Program-made: the position numbers and the translations under genes
From: an uncultured Eubacteriales bacterium
GTDB taxonomy: Bacteria; Bacillota; Clostridia; Oscillospirales; CAG-272
NCBI GenBank assembly: GCA_934401725.1
Contig: CAKRSS010000004.1
Span: 1-64,000, forward strand
Direction of reading: 5' to 3'
Length of the DNA stretch: 64,000 bases
Notes under the pieces: generated by a model
The model's database searches: none
What the model was told of the DNA's origin: nothing
The model's input: the letters and a program-made list of their open reading frames with translations, nothing else
In this document: positions 15,483 through 23,996 of the stretch, piece after piece
Layout of the letters: every line of letters starts with the position of its first letter
Numbering within the stretch: position 1 is the stretch's first letter

Positions 15483-17837
15483 ATGGGAAAAATCAATGTT
15501 CTTTCGTTCGCCGTGGCCAACCTGATCGCCGCCGGAGAGGTTGTGGACAGGCCGGCGTCGGTGGTGAAGGAGCTGATGGAAAACGCAATAGACTCGGGCG
15601 CGGATAAAATCACGGTCGAGATACAGAACGGCGGCGTGTCGCTCATCCGCGTGCGTGACAACGGCTGCGGAATGGACAAGGACGACCTTCCCGTGGCGGT
15701 CCGGCGGCACGCGACCAGCAAAATTCACGACGCCTCCGACCTCGACGGTATAATGACGCTCGGTTTCCGCGGCGAGGCGCTCGCCGCCATCGCGGCGGTG
15801 TCCGACCTGCGCATTATCTCGCGCGTCCACGGGCAACCGACCGGCGCATGTATAGAGGTGTCGGGCGGCGAGGTCAGGGAGCTTCACGAGCAGGGCTGCT
15901 CCGAGGGCACGACGGTCATGGTCGAGAACCTGTTCTGCAACGTCCCGGCGCGGCGCAAGTTCCTCAAAAAGGACGTCACCGAGGCGACGGCGGTGTATAA
16001 CGTCGTCGAGCGCGTGGCGCTGTCGAGGCCTGATATTGCCTTTGATTTCATCATGGACGGCAAGTGCCGCATACAGACCGCCGGCGACGGCAAGCTGTAC
16101 AACACAATCTACGCGCTCTACGGCCGCGACTTTGCCAAGCGGCTGATCGCCGTCGAATACGAATATGACGGCATCAGCGTGCACGGTTACATCGGCCGTT
16201 CCGATAACGTCAAGCCCAATCGCAACGGGCAGACGTTTTATATAAACGACCGTCTCGTTAAAAGCCGGACGGTCATGGCGGCGCTCGAGCAGGCGTACGC
16301 CTCATACATGCCGCAGGAGCGGTTTCCTGTGTGCACGCTTTTTCTGGATATAAACCCGCGCGCGGTCGATGTCAACGTGCATCCGGCCAAGCTCGAGGTC
16401 AAGTTTTCGAACGAGAAGCCGGTGTTCGAGGCGGTGTATTACGCCGTCAAGAAGGCGCTCGAGAGCAACACCACCCGCCCGGATATACCCGTCGAGAAGC
16501 TGACGCACATGTCGTACGAGCAGTACCGCGAGATGTACGGCGCGGGCGCTGTGCAGAAGGGCACGCCGGGGAGCGGCGCGGATAAGCGGTCGGGCGGACA
16601 GAACGGCGGCTGGCCGGGCGCTCAGACGGGCGCTCAGGCCGGTGCTCAATCGGATGGGCAATCGGATGCCAGGTCGTATACTCAGCCGTATGTTCAACCG
16701 GAGATTCTAACGGGCGCTCAGACGGGCGCTCAGCCGGATGTCCCGCACGACATCGAGCCCGAATGCACGGCTATCCCCGCCGGAAGCTTAGGCAAACGCG
16801 CCCCGGACGCGGAGCAGCTGAGCGTTGAGAGCTATATAGCCTCTGCGCCGGTCGCCTCCGGAGCCAAAGCGCCGGTTTACGGCGCGCAGCCGGTTCCGGA
16901 CGTCCCGCCGATGCCGGATGTCCCGCCGATGCCGGACGTCCCGCCGATGCCGGGCGTTCCACCAATGCCGGATGTCCCGCCGATGCCGGGCGTTCCACCA
17001 ATGCCGGGCGTTCCACCAATGCCGGATGTCCCGCCGATGCCGGATGTCCCGCCGAGGTACGATGCGCCCCTAATCCCCGATGTCCCGCCGATGTACCGGA
17101 CGTCCCCGATGTCCCCGGCGTCTGACAATACTGATGTGCCCGACACGCTTCCCACACCGGAAATTTCCCCAATGCCCGGCGTGCCCGAGCCGTCAGGCAG
17201 TGTGAGGCCGCCGCGGCAGTCCGCCAAAATGGTTCAGCAGACCATCGCGGACGACGGCCCCGGCTACCGCATTGTCGGCGAGGCGTTCCGGTGCTATGTC
17301 ATTGTCGAGCGTGGCGAGCAGATGCTGCTTATCGACAAGCACGCCGCGCACGAGCGCATAATTTTCGAGCAGCTAAAGGCGGGGCTGCGCCATGCCGAGA
17401 AGGATTCGCAGTTGCTCATGGTTCCGCTTGAGTTCATGCTCACGAGCGACGAGGTGCTCGCGCTCGAAGCCTATCACGACGAAATCGAGGCCATCGGTTT
17501 CCGCTTCACGGCCGAAAAATACACCGTAAGCGTGACGGCGGTGCCCGAGTCCATCGAGCTTTCCGCTGTGCCCGACATATTCATGACGCTCGCCGACCGC
17601 GTCCGCAACCAGACCGGAACCGCAGAGCTGACGCGCGACATGATATTCGAAAAGGCGCTCTATCAGGCCTCCTGCAAGGCGGCCATCAAGGGCGGCCGCG
17701 AGTATGCCGACGAGCACATTCAGTGGATAGTGGCGCAGCTGATGACGCTGCCGGACATCACCTTCTGCCCGCACGGACGCCCGGTGGCGATGGTCATCAA
17801 AAAGTCCACGCTCGACCGGCAGTTTTTGCGCACATGA
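15483..17837 (+). CDS. mutL: DNA mismatch repair protein MutL with repetitive linker
   Basis: MutL couples MutS to strand incision. The 784-residue product has an N-terminal GHKL ATPase (GEVVDRPASVVKELMENAID, DNGCGMDKDD, TLGFRGEALAAIAAVS). The C-terminal dimerisation/endonuclease domain has the metal motif DKHAAHERIIFE, which fits DxHA(x)2E(x)4E with Lys for Gln, plus SCKAAIKGG and CPHGRP, so nicking activity is likely. The linker (about 350-570) is far longer than usual. It contains GAQTGAQ-type repeats and a run of five-residue PPMPD/G-V repeats encoded by a 15-bp minisatellite (about 16896-17056). GGAGG precedes the ATG. Confidence 0.97.
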   Translation: MGKINVLSFAVANLIAAGEVVDRPASVVKELMENAIDSGADKITVEIQNGGVSLIRVRDNGCGMDKDDLPVAVRRHATSKIHDASDLDGIMTLGFRGEALAAIAAVSDLRIISRVHGQPTGACIEVSGGEVRELHEQGCSEGTTVMVENLFCNVPARRKFLKKDVTEATAVYNVVERVALSRPDIAFDFIMDGKCRIQTAGDGKLYNTIYALYGRDFAKRLIAVEYEYDGISVHGYIGRSDNVKPNRNGQTFYINDRLVKSRTVMAALEQAYASYMPQERFPVCTLFLDINPRAVDVNVHPAKLEVKFSNEKPVFEAVYYAVKKALESNTTRPDIPVEKLTHMSYEQYREMYGAGAVQKGTPGSGADKRSGGQNGGWPGAQTGAQAGAQSDGQSDARSYTQPYVQPEILTGAQTGAQPDVPHDIEPECTAIPAGSLGKRAPDAEQLSVESYIASAPVASGAKAPVYGAQPVPDVPPMPDVPPMPDVPPMPGVPPMPDVPPMPGVPPMPGVPPMPDVPPMPDVPPRYDAPLIPDVPPMYRTSPMSPASDNTDVPDTLPTPEISPMPGVPEPSGSVRPPRQSAKMVQQTIADDGPGYRIVGEAFRCYVIVERGEQMLLIDKHAAHERIIFEQLKAGLRHAEKDSQLLMVPLEFMLTSDEVLALEAYHDEIEAIGFRFTAEKYTVSVTAVPESIELSAVPDIFMTLADRVRNQTGTAELTRDMIFEKALYQASCKAAIKGGREYADEHIQWIVAQLMTLPDITFCPHGRPVAMVIKKSTLDRQFLRT
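16896..17056 (+). repeat. 15-bp minisatellite inside mutL
   Basis: About ten tandem in-frame 15-bp units encode PMPDV or PMPGV pentapeptides. Two sequence variants (ATGCCGGATGTCCCGCC-like and ATGCCGGGCGTTCCACC-like) alternate, indicating expansion by duplication. Because the unit is a multiple of three, copy-number change would keep the frame. Confidence 0.85.
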
Positions 17838-17868
17838 TGTTAACAACAAGGAAAAGGATTATATATAA

Positions 17869-19011
17869 ATGTTTGAATTACTTAAAACCGAGGGCAATGC
17901 CCGGCGCGGCATAATGCACACGGTGCACGGAGATATACAGACGCCGGTCTTTATGAATGTCGGAACCTGCGCCGCTATCAAGGGCGGTATCTCCTCGCGC
18001 GAGCTTGTCGATCTGCACTGTCAGGTTGAGCTCTCAAATACCTACCACCTGCATCTGCGTCCGGGAGACAAGCTGATACGCAAGCTGGGCGGTCTGCACA
18101 AGTTTATGAACTGGCAGGGGCCGATACTCACCGACAGCGGCGGGTTCCAGGTCTTCTCGCTGGCGCAGCTGCGCAAAATAACCGAGGCGGGCGTCAACTT
18201 CTCCTCCCACATCGACGGACGCCGCATTTTCATGGGTCCCGAGGAGAGCATGCAGATACAGTCCAACCTCGGCTCGACCATCGCCATGGCGTTTGACGAG
18301 TGCGTCGAGAATCCCGCGACGTATGAGTACGTCAAAAACTCGCACGAGCGCACCATCCGCTGGCTGGCGCGCTGCAAGGCCGAGATGGAGCGGCTCAACT
18401 CGCTCCCCGACACGATAAACCCGCACCAGCTGCTGTTCGGTATAAATCAGGGCGGAACCTACGCCGATCTGCGCGTCGAGAACATGTGCCGCATCGCCGA
18501 GCTCGATCTGCCCGGCTACGCCATCGGCGGACTCGCCGTCGGCGAGGAGACCGAGGAGATGTACCGCATAATCGAGGCGGTCGAGCCGCACATGCCCAAG
18601 GACAAGCCGCGCTACCTCATGGGCGTCGGCACGCCGGTCAACATTATCGAGGCCGTCTGGCGCGGAGTCGACTTTTTCGACTGCGTCATGCCCTCGCGCA
18701 ACGCGCGGCACGGCAACCTCTTCACCTGGAACGGCAAAATGAACATTCAGAACGAGCGCTATATGGACGACATGCGCCCCATTGACGAGCATTGCGGCTG
18801 CCCGGCATGTCAGCATTACAGCCGGGCGTATATCCGTCACCTCATCAAGGCCAAGGAGTCGCTCGGTATGCGCCTTGCGGTCGCGCACAACCTCTATTTC
18901 TACAACGAGCTGACCGCAAAAATACGCGAGGCGCTGGACGCCGGCGACTACGCGAGCTTTTACCGCAAGTACCGCGTAAAGCTGGCCGAGCGCGTCCCGG
19001 AGGGCGAGTGA
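17869..19011 (+). CDS. tgt: tRNA-guanine transglycosylase
   Basis: Tgt exchanges guanine-34 for preQ1 in tRNAs with GUN anticodons, a step in queuosine formation. The 380-residue length matches bacterial Tgt. Seen in order: N-terminal MNVGTCAAIKGG, DSGGFQVFSL with the catalytic-pocket Asp, NQGGTYADLR, the GGLAVGE substrate loop, YLMGVGTP, FDCVMPSRNARHG with the nucleophile-region Asp, and the zinc site CGCPACQHYSRAYIRHL ending in a downstream His. It follows mutL after about 30 nt, and its TGA overlaps the next start (TGATG). Confidence 0.97.
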   Translation: MFELLKTEGNARRGIMHTVHGDIQTPVFMNVGTCAAIKGGISSRELVDLHCQVELSNTYHLHLRPGDKLIRKLGGLHKFMNWQGPILTDSGGFQVFSLAQLRKITEAGVNFSSHIDGRRIFMGPEESMQIQSNLGSTIAMAFDECVENPATYEYVKNSHERTIRWLARCKAEMERLNSLPDTINPHQLLFGINQGGTYADLRVENMCRIAELDLPGYAIGGLAVGEETEEMYRIIEAVEPHMPKDKPRYLMGVGTPVNIIEAVWRGVDFFDCVMPSRNARHGNLFTWNGKMNIQNERYMDDMRPIDEHCGCPACQHYSRAYIRHLIKAKESLGMRLAVAHNLYFYNELTAKIREALDAGDYASFYRKYRVKLAERVPEGE

Positions 19012-19601
19012 TGGAGGTATTTTTCATCAGACACGGGCAGACGTTCGACAACGTCCGCAGAGTCCATCAGGGCTGGACGGAGGCGTCGCTGAGCGAGGTC
19101 GGAGAGGCGCAGGCGAGAGCGCTGCGCGACGTCATCTCCGGTATAAAGTTTGACCGCATAATCTCGAGCGACCTTCGCCGCACCCGCCAGACGGCGGCCA
19201 TACTTTTCGGTGAGGATGCGCCGATAGAGTACGACGAGCGCCTGCGCGAGATAAACAACACCGTCTTTAAGGGCAAGACCAAGGCCGAGCTCTACCCCAT
19301 CTACGGCGACGCCTACATCGATAACTGCCATCACTTAAACTTCGCCGAGTACGGCGGCGAGAGCAGTCAGTCCATCCTCGACCGCACGGCGGATTTTATG
19401 CGCGGGCTCGCCGAGGACAAAACGTCGGAGCGGGTGGCCGTCGTGACGCACGGCGGCACGATACGCGCCACGGTCGCGGGCGTGCTCGGTATGCCGCTGT
19501 ACTCGCCGCGGCTTGACATCGACAATTGCAGCGTCACCAAGCTCGAGTACACCTCGCACGGCTGGCGGCTGGTACACCTCAACAATAAAATCGAAATCTG
19601 A
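19011..19601 (+). CDS. Histidine phosphatase family protein (phosphoglycerate mutase-like)
   Basis: A 196-residue member of the branch-1 histidine phosphatase superfamily. The RHGQT motif with the phosphohistidine is at residues 7-11, followed by ISSDLRRTRQTA and the second catalytic block AVVTHGGTIRA. Such proteins may act as phosphoglycerate mutases, cobalamin-pathway phosphatases (CobC) or broad-specificity phosphatases; sequence alone does not separate these. The start overlaps the tgt stop by one base, so it is co-translated with tgt. It is followed closely by tldD. Confidence 0.85.
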   Translation: MEVFFIRHGQTFDNVRRVHQGWTEASLSEVGEAQARALRDVISGIKFDRIISSDLRRTRQTAAILFGEDAPIEYDERLREINNTVFKGKTKAELYPIYGDAYIDNCHHLNFAEYGGESSQSILDRTADFMRGLAEDKTSERVAVVTHGGTIRATVAGVLGMPLYSPRLDIDNCSVTKLEYTSHGWRLVHLNNKIEI

Positions 19602-19620
19602 ACAAGGAAAGGATATATCT

Positions 19621-21006
19621 ATGATTGCAAGAAGTCTCATTGAAAAGGTTCTTGAGAGAGCAATGACCACCGGGGCTGACTTCGTGGAGCTTTTCGCGGA
19701 ACGTACACGCACCACAAGCATGGTCATGGCCGACTCGCGCGTCGAGACGGTGCGCGACAATACCATCACCGGCGTCGGTCTGCGCGCATTCGTCGGAACA
19801 CGCACTGTCTTTGCCTCGACGAGCGACGTCAGCGAGGACGGGCTCATGCGCTGCGCCGCATCCGTCGCGACGGCGGTCGGCGACGCGAAAAACGTGCCTC
19901 ACGTCTGCCTGACAGAGCGTATCTTCCCAAACATTCATCCCGTTAAGATCGTCCCCTCGGACGCGCACCTCGGACGCAAGGTCGAGTTGCTCCGCATGGG
20001 CGACGAGGCCGCAAAGGCATATGACAAACGTGTCGTGCAGGTTCAGAGCTCCATCATGAACCGCGACCGCTCAATTCTCATCGCAAACACCGACGGTCTG
20101 CTCACCACCGACCGCAACGTCCGCACCCGTATGGGTATCAGCGTTATCGCCTCCAACGGAAGCGAGAACCAGTCCGGCTTCTACGGCCCCGGACGGCTGA
20201 TGGGACTTGAGCTGTTCGACGAGGTTGTCGACCCGCGCGCCGTCGCGCGTCGCGCCGCGGCACAGGCCATCACTAACCTCGAGGCTGTCTACTGCCCGGC
20301 CGGCAAAATGACGGTCGCTATCGAGAACGGCTTCGGCGGCGTTATCTTCCACGAGGCCTGCGGACATTCGCTCGAGGCGACGTCGGTAGCCATCGGCGCG
20401 TCGCAGATGGCAGGCAAGCTCGGCCAGAAGATTGCAAACGAAAAGGTCACCGCCGTTGACGACGGCACCATCCCCAACGCCTGGGGCTCGGTCAACATCG
20501 ACGACGAGGGCACACCCACACAGCGCAACGTCCTCATCGAGAACGGCGTGCTCAAGAGCTATATGATCGACCGCCTTGGCTCGCGCCGCATGAACATGCC
20601 CATGACGGGCAGCTCCCGCCGCGAGAACTACACCTACGAGCCCACCTCCCGTATGACCAACACCTTCATCGAGAACGGCCCCGACCGCAACGAGGACATC
20701 ATAGCCTCCATCGAGTACGGTCTTTACGCCAAGTCCATGGGCGGCGGTTCGGTCAACCCGCTGACGGGCGCGTTTAACTTCGCGGTCAGCGAGGGCTATA
20801 TAGTCCGCAACGGCAAGATTTGTGAAGCTGTCCGCGGCGCGTCGCTTATCGGCACGGGCTCGCAGATACTCCAGGATATTGATATGGTCGGTCAGAACCT
20901 CGAGAGAGGGCAGGGAATGTGCGGTTCGGCGAGCGGCTCGGTTCCGACGGATGTGGGTCAGCCCCTTATCCGCGTTTCGAGCATCACCGTTGGCGGCAGA
21001 AAGTGA
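19621..21006 (+). CDS. tldD: TldD-type metalloprotease
   Basis: TldD is the catalytic subunit of the TldD/TldE zinc protease that trims peptides such as microcin or other RiPP precursors and unfolded peptides. The 461-residue product contains the HExxxH zinc motif in IFHEACGHSLEA near residue 245, the block NTDGLLTTDRNVRTRMG, and the C-terminal GQPLIRVSSITVGG typical of the family. ATG 19621 follows AAGGAAAGGATA; the frame extends upstream into the preceding gene but that part is a shadow. The partner gene starts 11 nt after it. No RiPP precursor or biosynthetic gene is seen nearby. Confidence 0.95.
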   Translation: MIARSLIEKVLERAMTTGADFVELFAERTRTTSMVMADSRVETVRDNTITGVGLRAFVGTRTVFASTSDVSEDGLMRCAASVATAVGDAKNVPHVCLTERIFPNIHPVKIVPSDAHLGRKVELLRMGDEAAKAYDKRVVQVQSSIMNRDRSILIANTDGLLTTDRNVRTRMGISVIASNGSENQSGFYGPGRLMGLELFDEVVDPRAVARRAAAQAITNLEAVYCPAGKMTVAIENGFGGVIFHEACGHSLEATSVAIGASQMAGKLGQKIANEKVTAVDDGTIPNAWGSVNIDDEGTPTQRNVLIENGVLKSYMIDRLGSRRMNMPMTGSSRRENYTYEPTSRMTNTFIENGPDRNEDIIASIEYGLYAKSMGGGSVNPLTGAFNFAVSEGYIVRNGKICEAVRGASLIGTGSQILQDIDMVGQNLERGQGMCGSASGSVPTDVGQPLIRVSSITVGGRK

Positions 21007-21016
21007 GGTCGTTTGA

Positions 21017-22363
21017 ATGAAAAATTTTGATGTTATAAAGAATGCTTTGGTCGAGGCTGCCCGCGAGGCCGGCATCGGCGAGTACGAAATCTATTTCGAG
21101 TCGGGCTCGAACCTCAGCGCCGACACGCTGAAGGACGCGCTCAACAGCTTCTCGAGCGGCACCAGCGGCGGCATCTGCTTCCGTTGCGTTGTCGACGGAC
21201 GCATGGGCTACGCCTCGAGCGAGGTCATGGAGCCCGAGGAAATGCGCGAGCTCGTCGCCCGTGCGGCCAACAACGCCCGCTACATCGGCACCGAGGAGTG
21301 CGAGGTCATTTTCGCAGGCTCGCCCGAGTACGGCAAAAAGACGTGCGACTACGCCCCCATGCCCGACGCCGAAACGCTAAAGAGCACGGCGCTCGAGATT
21401 CAGAAAAACAACTTCGCGCACGGCGAGTACGTCGCCGACAGCACGCAGTCGACCTGCTTGGCATACGAGAGCGAGACCGTCATATGCAATTCGCACGGGC
21501 TCGAGCTCTCCAACCGCGCAGCCTTTGCGGGCGCGTACAGCGAGATTGTCGTCAGCAAGGACGGCGAGCAGGTGTACGGACTCGATTTTACCCGTCAGCT
21601 TGACAGCGAGTCGCTGAAGACGCTGAGCGACAGCGCCTATGACGACGCCATGAGCAAGCTGGGCGCGGGCGAGGTCGAGAGCGGAAAATACGACATCGTC
21701 ATAAGCGGCAAGCAGATGAGAAGCATGCTGTCGGCCTTCTGGCCGGTCTTCTCGGGACGCAGCGTGCGCCTCGGAATGTCGCTGCTCGGCGACAAGGTCG
21801 GCGAGAAGATTGCCGCCGACTGCGTGACGCTCAGCGACGACCCGTTTGACCCCAACTGCCCCGTTCAGACGACGTTTGACGCCGAGGGCGTCGCCACACG
21901 CCGCAAGAACGTCATCGAAAACGGCGTGCTCAAAGCGCTGCTCTACAACCTCTCCGAGGCCGCAAAGGCGGGCAAAGAGAGCACCGGCAACGCCTTCAAG
22001 GGCGGCTACGCCGACACCGTCGGCATCCGTCCCTACAGACTCGGGCTCGAGCCCGGCGAGTACAGCCTTGAGGAGCTGTTCGCAAAGGTCGGAAACGGCA
22101 TTTACGTCACCGAGGTCAAGGGTCTGCATGCGGGCGCCGATGAGAACACGGGCGACTTCTCGGTTGAGAGCGCCGGATTCATGATAGAGAACGGCAAGCG
22201 CGGCCGCGCGGTCAAGTCGTTCACCATCGCGGGCAACTTCTACGAAATGCTGCGCGACATCACCGAGCTCGGAAATCACGTCGAGTACGGCCTGCCCGCC
22301 GGGCTCAACGTTTTCGCCTCCCCGGACGTTGTTGTGAGAAATATCAGCGTTGCCGGCAAATAA
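21017..22363 (+). CDS. pmbA: TldE/PmbA subunit of the TldD/E protease
   Basis: A 448-residue paralogue of TldD that forms the hetero-oligomeric protease but lacks the HExxxH motif, as expected for TldE. It shows the family blocks LPDAETLKSTALEI-like, NSHGLELSNRAAFAGAYSEIV and the C-terminal GNFYEMLRDITELGNHVEYG region. It directly follows tldD, consistent with one operon and one complex. The final ~40 residues end near the promoter of glyS. Confidence 0.93.
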   Translation: MKNFDVIKNALVEAAREAGIGEYEIYFESGSNLSADTLKDALNSFSSGTSGGICFRCVVDGRMGYASSEVMEPEEMRELVARAANNARYIGTEECEVIFAGSPEYGKKTCDYAPMPDAETLKSTALEIQKNNFAHGEYVADSTQSTCLAYESETVICNSHGLELSNRAAFAGAYSEIVVSKDGEQVYGLDFTRQLDSESLKTLSDSAYDDAMSKLGAGEVESGKYDIVISGKQMRSMLSAFWPVFSGRSVRLGMSLLGDKVGEKIAADCVTLSDDPFDPNCPVQTTFDAEGVATRRKNVIENGVLKALLYNLSEAAKAGKESTGNAFKGGYADTVGIRPYRLGLEPGEYSLEELFAKVGNGIYVTEVKGLHAGADENTGDFSVESAGFMIENGKRGRAVKSFTIAGNFYEMLRDITELGNHVEYGLPAGLNVFASPDVVVRNISVAGK

Positions 22364-22366
22364 TGC

Positions 22367-22395
22367 TTGCATTACGGTGCCGGGTGTTGTATAAT
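22367..22395 (+). promoter_or_regulatory. Promoter of glyS
   Basis: TTGCAT (22367-22372), 17-bp spacer, TATAAT (22390-22395), 4 nt after the tldE stop. The leader is only about 35 nt, so no T-box is present. Confidence 0.9.
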
Positions 22396-22436
22396 AGCCT
22401 ATATGGCACCCGGCAACCAACGAAAGGAATAAACAC

Positions 22437-23840
22437 ATGGATAATACTCAGAAGACAATGGACAAAATCACAGCGCTCTGCAAGACGCGTGGCTTCATTT
22501 TCCCCGGCTCCGAGATTTACGGCGGCCTTGCAAACTCGTGGGATTACGGCCCGCTCGGCGTCGAGCTCAAGAACAACATAAAGCGCGCATGGTGGAAGAA
22601 GTTTGTCCAGCAGAACAAATATAACGTCGGCCTTGACGCCGCCATTCTCATGAACCCGCAGACATGGGTCGCCTCCGGCCACCTCTCCGGCTTCTCTGAC
22701 CCGCTGATGGACTGCCGCGAGTGCCACGAGCGCTTCCGCGCGGACAAGCTCATCGAGGAATGGGTCGCCGAGAACAATTTCACGCTTGAAAAGCCCATCG
22801 ACGCCTTCTCACAGGCCGAGATGAAGCAGTTTGTCGAGGAGCACAACATTCCCTGTCCCTCCTGCGGCAAGCACAACTTTACCGACATCCGTCAGTTCAA
22901 CCTGATGTTCAAGACCTTCCAGGGCGTAACCGAGGACGCCAAGAGCACCATCTACCTCCGCCCCGAGACGGCGCAGGGTATCTTCACCAACTTCGTCAAC
23001 GTTCAGCGCACCACCCGCCGCAAGCTGCCCTTCGGTATCGGCCAGATCGGCAAGTCGTTCCGCAACGAGATCACGCCCGGCAACTTCATTTTCCGCGTGC
23101 GCGAGTTCGAGCAGATGGAGCTTGAGTTCTTCTGCAAGCCCGGAACCGACCTCGAGTGGTTTGCCTACTGGCGCAATTTCTGCCACGAATGGCTGCTCTC
23201 CATAGGTCTGCGCGACGAAAACCTCAGACTGCGCGACCACGATCCCGAGGAGCTGTGCTTCTACTCCAAGGCGACGACCGACTTCGAGTTCCTCTTCCCG
23301 TTCGGATGGGGCGAGCTGTGGGGCGTTGCCGACCGCACCGACTACGACCTGACTCAGCATCAGACCGTCTCGGGCAAGGACCTGACCTACTTCGACCAGG
23401 AGACCAACGAGCGCTATATTCCCTACGTCATCGAGCCGAGTCTTGGCGTCGAGCGCAGCGTGCTCGCCGTGCTTTGCGACGCTTACGACGAGGAGGTCAT
23501 TGACGCCGAGAAGAACGACGTGCGCACCGTGCTGCACCTGCATCCCTTCCTCGCGCCCGTCAAGGCAGCCGTCCTGCCGCTGTCCAAGAAGCTGTCCGAC
23601 AAGGCCATGGAGATATTCGAGAGTCTTTCCGGCGACTTCAACATGGACTTCGACGACGCCGGGTCCATCGGCAAGAGATACCGTCGTCAGGATGAGATCG
23701 GCACGCCGCTCTGCATCACCTACGACTTTGATTCCGTCGAGGACAACTGCGTGACGGTTCGCGACCGCGACACCATGGAGCAGGAGCGCATTCCCGTCTC
23801 CGAGCTGCACGCTTACATCGAGAAGAAAATCGCGTTCTGA
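22437..23840 (+). CDS. glyS: Glycyl-tRNA synthetase (homodimeric, archaeal/eukaryotic type)
   Basis: Charges tRNA-Gly. The 467-residue protein is the alpha-2 class II form, not the bacterial alpha-2-beta-2 form. It shows the zinc-like cysteine pairs CRECHERFR and CPSCGKHN, motif 2 RNEITPGNFIFRVREFEQMELEFF, and motif 3 GVERSVLAVLCDAY, followed by the anticodon-binding domain (about 365-460: LHPFLAPVKAAVLPL). AAAGGAA lies upstream of the ATG. It has its own promoter and a strong terminator and is monocistronic. Confidence 0.97.
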   Translation: MDNTQKTMDKITALCKTRGFIFPGSEIYGGLANSWDYGPLGVELKNNIKRAWWKKFVQQNKYNVGLDAAILMNPQTWVASGHLSGFSDPLMDCRECHERFRADKLIEEWVAENNFTLEKPIDAFSQAEMKQFVEEHNIPCPSCGKHNFTDIRQFNLMFKTFQGVTEDAKSTIYLRPETAQGIFTNFVNVQRTTRRKLPFGIGQIGKSFRNEITPGNFIFRVREFEQMELEFFCKPGTDLEWFAYWRNFCHEWLLSIGLRDENLRLRDHDPEELCFYSKATTDFEFLFPFGWGELWGVADRTDYDLTQHQTVSGKDLTYFDQETNERYIPYVIEPSLGVERSVLAVLCDAYDEEVIDAEKNDVRTVLHLHPFLAPVKAAVLPLSKKLSDKAMEIFESLSGDFNMDFDDAGSIGKRYRRQDEIGTPLCITYDFDSVEDNCVTVRDRDTMEQERIPVSELHAYIEKKIAF

Positions 23841-23875
23841 TATGATTTTTCGCGGCTGTGGCCGTGAAAAAACAA

Positions 23876-23912
23876 ACCCGCACCCTGAAGCCTGCTTCGG
23901 GGTGCGGGTTTT
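23876..23912. terminator. Bidirectional terminator between glyS and the MutS-like gene
   Basis: ACCCGCACCC pairs with GGGTGCGGGT around an inner CTGAAG/CTTCGG stem. T-rich flanks exist on both strands, so it can end glyS and the convergent minus-strand operon. Confidence 0.9.
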
Positions 23913-23996
23913 GCTTTGAGGTGCGGCGTTCGCGAAATAACGGCGGCCGGGCTTGGGCAATGCTCAGAATCCGGACTTTTTACGTTACGACGGCTC

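Noticed and set aside
16896..17056. Regular 15-bp tandem units as a possible CRISPR array
   Set aside because: Units are contiguous without spacers, in frame, and inside mutL.
22437..22500. Possible T-box leader before glyS
   Set aside because: The promoter lies only about 40 nt upstream of the start codon; there is no room for a T-box.
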